From contig JABXJV010000524.1 of NCBI GenBank assembly GCA_013375355.1, positions 1 to 8,341 of the forward strand: 8,341 nt of DNA. The letters run 5' to 3'. The notes beneath the pieces are model-generated. The model ran no database searches, was not told where the DNA came from, and saw nothing but the letters and a program-made list of their open reading frames with translations. A program made the translations under genes and the position numbers. Below are positions 6,325-8,341 of this stretch, one piece after another. The DNA comes from Candidatus Helarchaeota archaeon. GTDB taxonomy: Archaea; Asgardarchaeota; Lokiarchaeia; Helarchaeales; JABXJV01. Position 1 is the stretch's first letter. Each line of letters begins with the position of its first letter.

Positions 6325-7464
6325 ATGGTCTGGATTTTTTATATTTTTCTATTTTATTCTATAATTTATTCAATTTTCATTTTTCTTCTGAGAATCGGTC
6401 TAAAAAGATTAAGAGAAGGAAACAATAATAAATATTATTCAGTTTCGGTAGTAATTCCGGCAAGAAACGAAGAAAAGAAGATAGCAAGAATTTTGAATGC
6501 GATGAAATATATTGACTACCCTTCCGACAGATGGGAATTGATAGTTGTTGATGACCGTTCTGAGGATTTTACCTTCAAAGTAGCAGAATCTTTTAAATCA
6601 GAGATTCCTAACCTTCACATAATTAGAATTGAGAAAGAAGATATCAATCTATCACCGAAAAAGCATGCCATAGAGAGAGCCATTTGTCACTCCACAGGAG
6701 AAATAATACTGACTACTGATGCAGACTGCCGTCCTAAGAAAGGGTGGATTTCGGAGATTGTATCTTACTTTGACAAAGAGACAGCGATGGTTGCGGGTTT
6801 TTCACCTGTAATTGATGAGAAAAATAAAGATAATTTATTAACATCATTTCAATTTATTGAATCCATTTCACTCGGTGGTTTAGCAGCAGGCGCAATAGGC
6901 ATCGGATATCCTTTAACATGCACCGGCAGAAATCTCGCCTACAGAAGAGAAATATTCAACAATATCGGAGGATTTGGCAGATATAAAAAATATATTTCCG
7001 GCGATGATGACCTTTTAATGCATCTGATTAGAAAAAAGACTAAATTAATAATTAAATACGCACAGAAACCAATTGTTACCTCTATGCCTGCTGAAAATTT
7101 CAAGGATTTTTTAAATAACCGCTTAAGACATGCATCTAAATTCATTCCGTATCCTTTTAATGTTAAGATTATCTCAGCATTTTTCTACTTATTCAATTTG
7201 ATTATTATACTTTCTTTTTTAAGTATTTTACTTATGCCTTCATATTTATGGATATTTATTGTTTCATTATTAATAAAATATTTCACAGACTATTCATTTG
7301 TTAAAAAAACCAAAAAAAGATTTGGCATAAAAGAGCCTATTAAGAAATTTACGTTGGTATTTCTACTTCATCCTTTTTATATAACAATATTCGGTTTCCT
7401 TGGTCTCAGAGGAAAATTTAAATGGAAAGATAAAACTTACAAAGCAAAAGCCAAATGCCTGTGA
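6325..7464 (+). CDS. Family 2 glycosyltransferase, membrane-bound (first of tandem pair)
   Basis: This 379-residue enzyme should transfer a sugar from a nucleotide-sugar donor at the cytoplasmic face of the inner membrane, in polysaccharide or glycolipid synthesis. It has an N-terminal membrane segment (about 3-22) and a GT-A catalytic domain with VVIPARNEE (42-50), VVDDRSED (74-81), the TTDADC metal site (130-135) and ISGDDDLL (224-231). Three hydrophobic segments follow at about 283-303, 307-320 and 343-360, and a basic tail ends it. The usual Q-x-x-R-W motif of processive enzymes appears as N265-R-L-R-H269, so two signature positions are changed. The ATG at 6325 is the first in frame with the membrane segment; there is no clear ribosome binding site. 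The stop overlaps the start of the next gene by 10 bases. Donor and acceptor cannot be told from sequence. Confidence 0.9.
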   Translation: MVWIFYIFLFYSIIYSIFIFLLRIGLKRLREGNNNKYYSVSVVIPARNEEKKIARILNAMKYIDYPSDRWELIVVDDRSEDFTFKVAESFKSEIPNLHIIRIEKEDINLSPKKHAIERAICHSTGEIILTTDADCRPKKGWISEIVSYFDKETAMVAGFSPVIDEKNKDNLLTSFQFIESISLGGLAAGAIGIGYPLTCTGRNLAYRREIFNNIGGFGRYKKYISGDDDLLMHLIRKKTKLIIKYAQKPIVTSMPAENFKDFLNNRLRHASKFIPYPFNVKIISAFFYLFNLIIILSFLSILLMPSYLWIFIVSLLIKYFTDYSFVKKTKKRFGIKEPIKKFTLVFLLHPFYITIFGFLGLRGKFKWKDKTYKAKAKCL

Positions 7465-8341
7465 TTTTTCTTTTAATAGTTACAATTATATATTTTGTCT
7501 CGGGAATTCTCTTTTTAATCGGGCTTTTCATAAAGAGAAACTTCAGCAGTAATGAGAAACCGTTTATATCGGTTGTAATTGCAATAAGAAATGAGGAAAA
7601 ACACATCAAGAATTGTCTTTCTGACCTCTCAAAACAAAGTTATCCGAACGACCGATTCGAGATTATATTGGTAGATGACTACTCCGAAGATAACACCTGC
7701 AAAATAATAAAAGAATTTCAGAAAAATGTAAACAATATTATACTTCTTGAGATTCGGGAGAGAGAGGAAAAATTTTCTCCGAAAAAATATGCTCTAAATG
7801 AAGGGATAAAGAAAAGCAGAGGAGAAATAATCTTAACAACAGATGCTGACTGCAGATTACAGCCAAATTGGATTGAATCGATGGTCAAAACCTTTACTCC
7901 TGATTGCGGTATGGTTGCAGGTTTTTCCCAGATTTCTGAAAAAAATAAAATAGATTCGGTCTTTACAGGGATTCAAGCCGTGGATTTTCTTTCAATGATG
8001 TCTGCGGCTGGTGGCGCAATATCATTAGGATTTCCGCTTGCTGCATCTGGACAAAATCTGGCTTTCAGAAAAGAGACCTTTTATAAAGTCGGTGGGTTCT
8101 CAAAAATAAAACACATGATATCAGGTGATGATATTTTATTACTGCAGTTGATAAAAAAATACGATAAAATTAATTTTTCTTCTAATAAAGAATCTTTTGT
8201 GACTACTTACCCTGCAAAATCGCTGAAAGAGTTTTTCAGTCAAAGAGCAAGGTGGGCTTCAAATGCCTTTTATCAGAGAAAAACAGATATGCTGTTTTTT
8301 ATTTATCTCATTAATCTCTATTTAACAATTCTCGGACTGAC
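7455..8341 (+). CDS. Family 2 glycosyltransferase, second of tandem pair (3' end cut by window edge)
   Basis: This frame opens with an ATG at 7455 inside the end of the previous gene (10-base overlap) and runs 295 codons to the window end without a stop. It has an N-terminal membrane segment (about 4-26) and the same GT-A layout as its neighbour: SVVIAIRNEE (39-48), LVDDYSED (72-79), SPKK (108-111), TTDADC (128-133), ISGDDILL (222-229) and an intact Q263-R-A-R-W267. A second membrane segment is beginning at about 280. In the stretch 105-134, 19 of 30 residues are identical to the first glycosyltransferase, so the two are paralogues from a tandem duplication. The overlap suggests translational coupling. 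One active-site difference is IAIRNEE where the partner has VIPARNEE. It probably acts at the inner membrane in envelope glycan or glycolipid synthesis; specificity is unknown. Confidence 0.9.
   Translation, partial: MPVIFLLIVTIIYFVSGILFLIGLFIKRNFSSNEKPFISVVIAIRNEEKHIKNCLSDLSKQSYPNDRFEIILVDDYSEDNTCKIIKEFQKNVNNIILLEIREREEKFSPKKYALNEGIKKSRGEIILTTDADCRLQPNWIESMVKTFTPDCGMVAGFSQISEKNKIDSVFTGIQAVDFLSMMSAAGGAISLGFPLAASGQNLAFRKETFYKVGGFSKIKHMISGDDILLLQLIKKYDKINFSSNKESFVTTYPAKSLKEFFSQRARWASNAFYQRKTDMLFFIYLINLYLTILGL

Noticed and set aside
6939..7609. Minus-strand frames of 68 and 63 codons opposite the glycosyltransferases
   Set aside because: They are shadows of the two GT-A genes, whose motifs are intact on the plus strand.
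1..8341. A defence, CRISPR, toxin-antitoxin or mobile system
   Set aside because: No repeats with regular spacing, transposase, integrase, nuclease or toxin motifs are present; the seven genes are conserved housekeeping or envelope types.

Overview
The window comes from an AT-rich bacterial genome (coding GC roughly one third by eye; I counted 47 G/C in 307 bases, about 15%, in the main intergenic gap). It carries seven protein genes and no recognisable tRNA, rRNA, CRISPR array, transposase or phage gene. The CCA-enzyme HD domain (HDIAKP...TKRF...GWTF.GH) and the short 228-residue RsmI resemble Bacteroidetes and related FCB-group lineages. Some genes do have AGG/GGGA-type ribosome binding sites. 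I would not name a phylum with confidence.

Left part, all on the minus strand (bases 6017 down to 1). A co-directional run starts at a divergent intergenic region. In transcription order it is rsmI (16S rRNA C1402 2'-O-methylation), a CDP-alcohol phosphatidyltransferase (phospholipid head-group transfer), a CtpA-type S41 protease (envelope proteolysis), an MtnX-like HAD phosphatase, and cca (tRNA 3'-end CCA addition and maturation). After a 152-base gap comes an ABC-transporter ATPase of the LolD/MacB type, cut by the window edge. The first four genes are packed with gaps of 13, 44 and 23 bases and look like one operon. Between the phosphatase and cca lies a 161-base spacer with a strong hairpin. 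Its G·U pairs make sense only in minus-strand RNA. The longest possible cca reading frame would start inside this hairpin, so I place the cca start 39 codons further downstream.

Right part, plus strand. After the 307-base AT-rich gap come two tandem, 10-base-overlapping family-2 glycosyltransferase genes, the second cut by the window end. They are clear paralogues, but the first has lost the canonical Q-x-x-R-W motif (N-x-x-R-H instead) while the second keeps it. The gap holds a plausible sigma70-type promoter for rsmI and two palindromes upstream of the glycosyltransferases.

Most genes here are conserved housekeeping or envelope genes. I found no convincing new multi-gene system. The items most worth a second look are the pre-cca hairpin, the palindromes in the divergent region, and the motif divergence of the glycosyltransferase pair.
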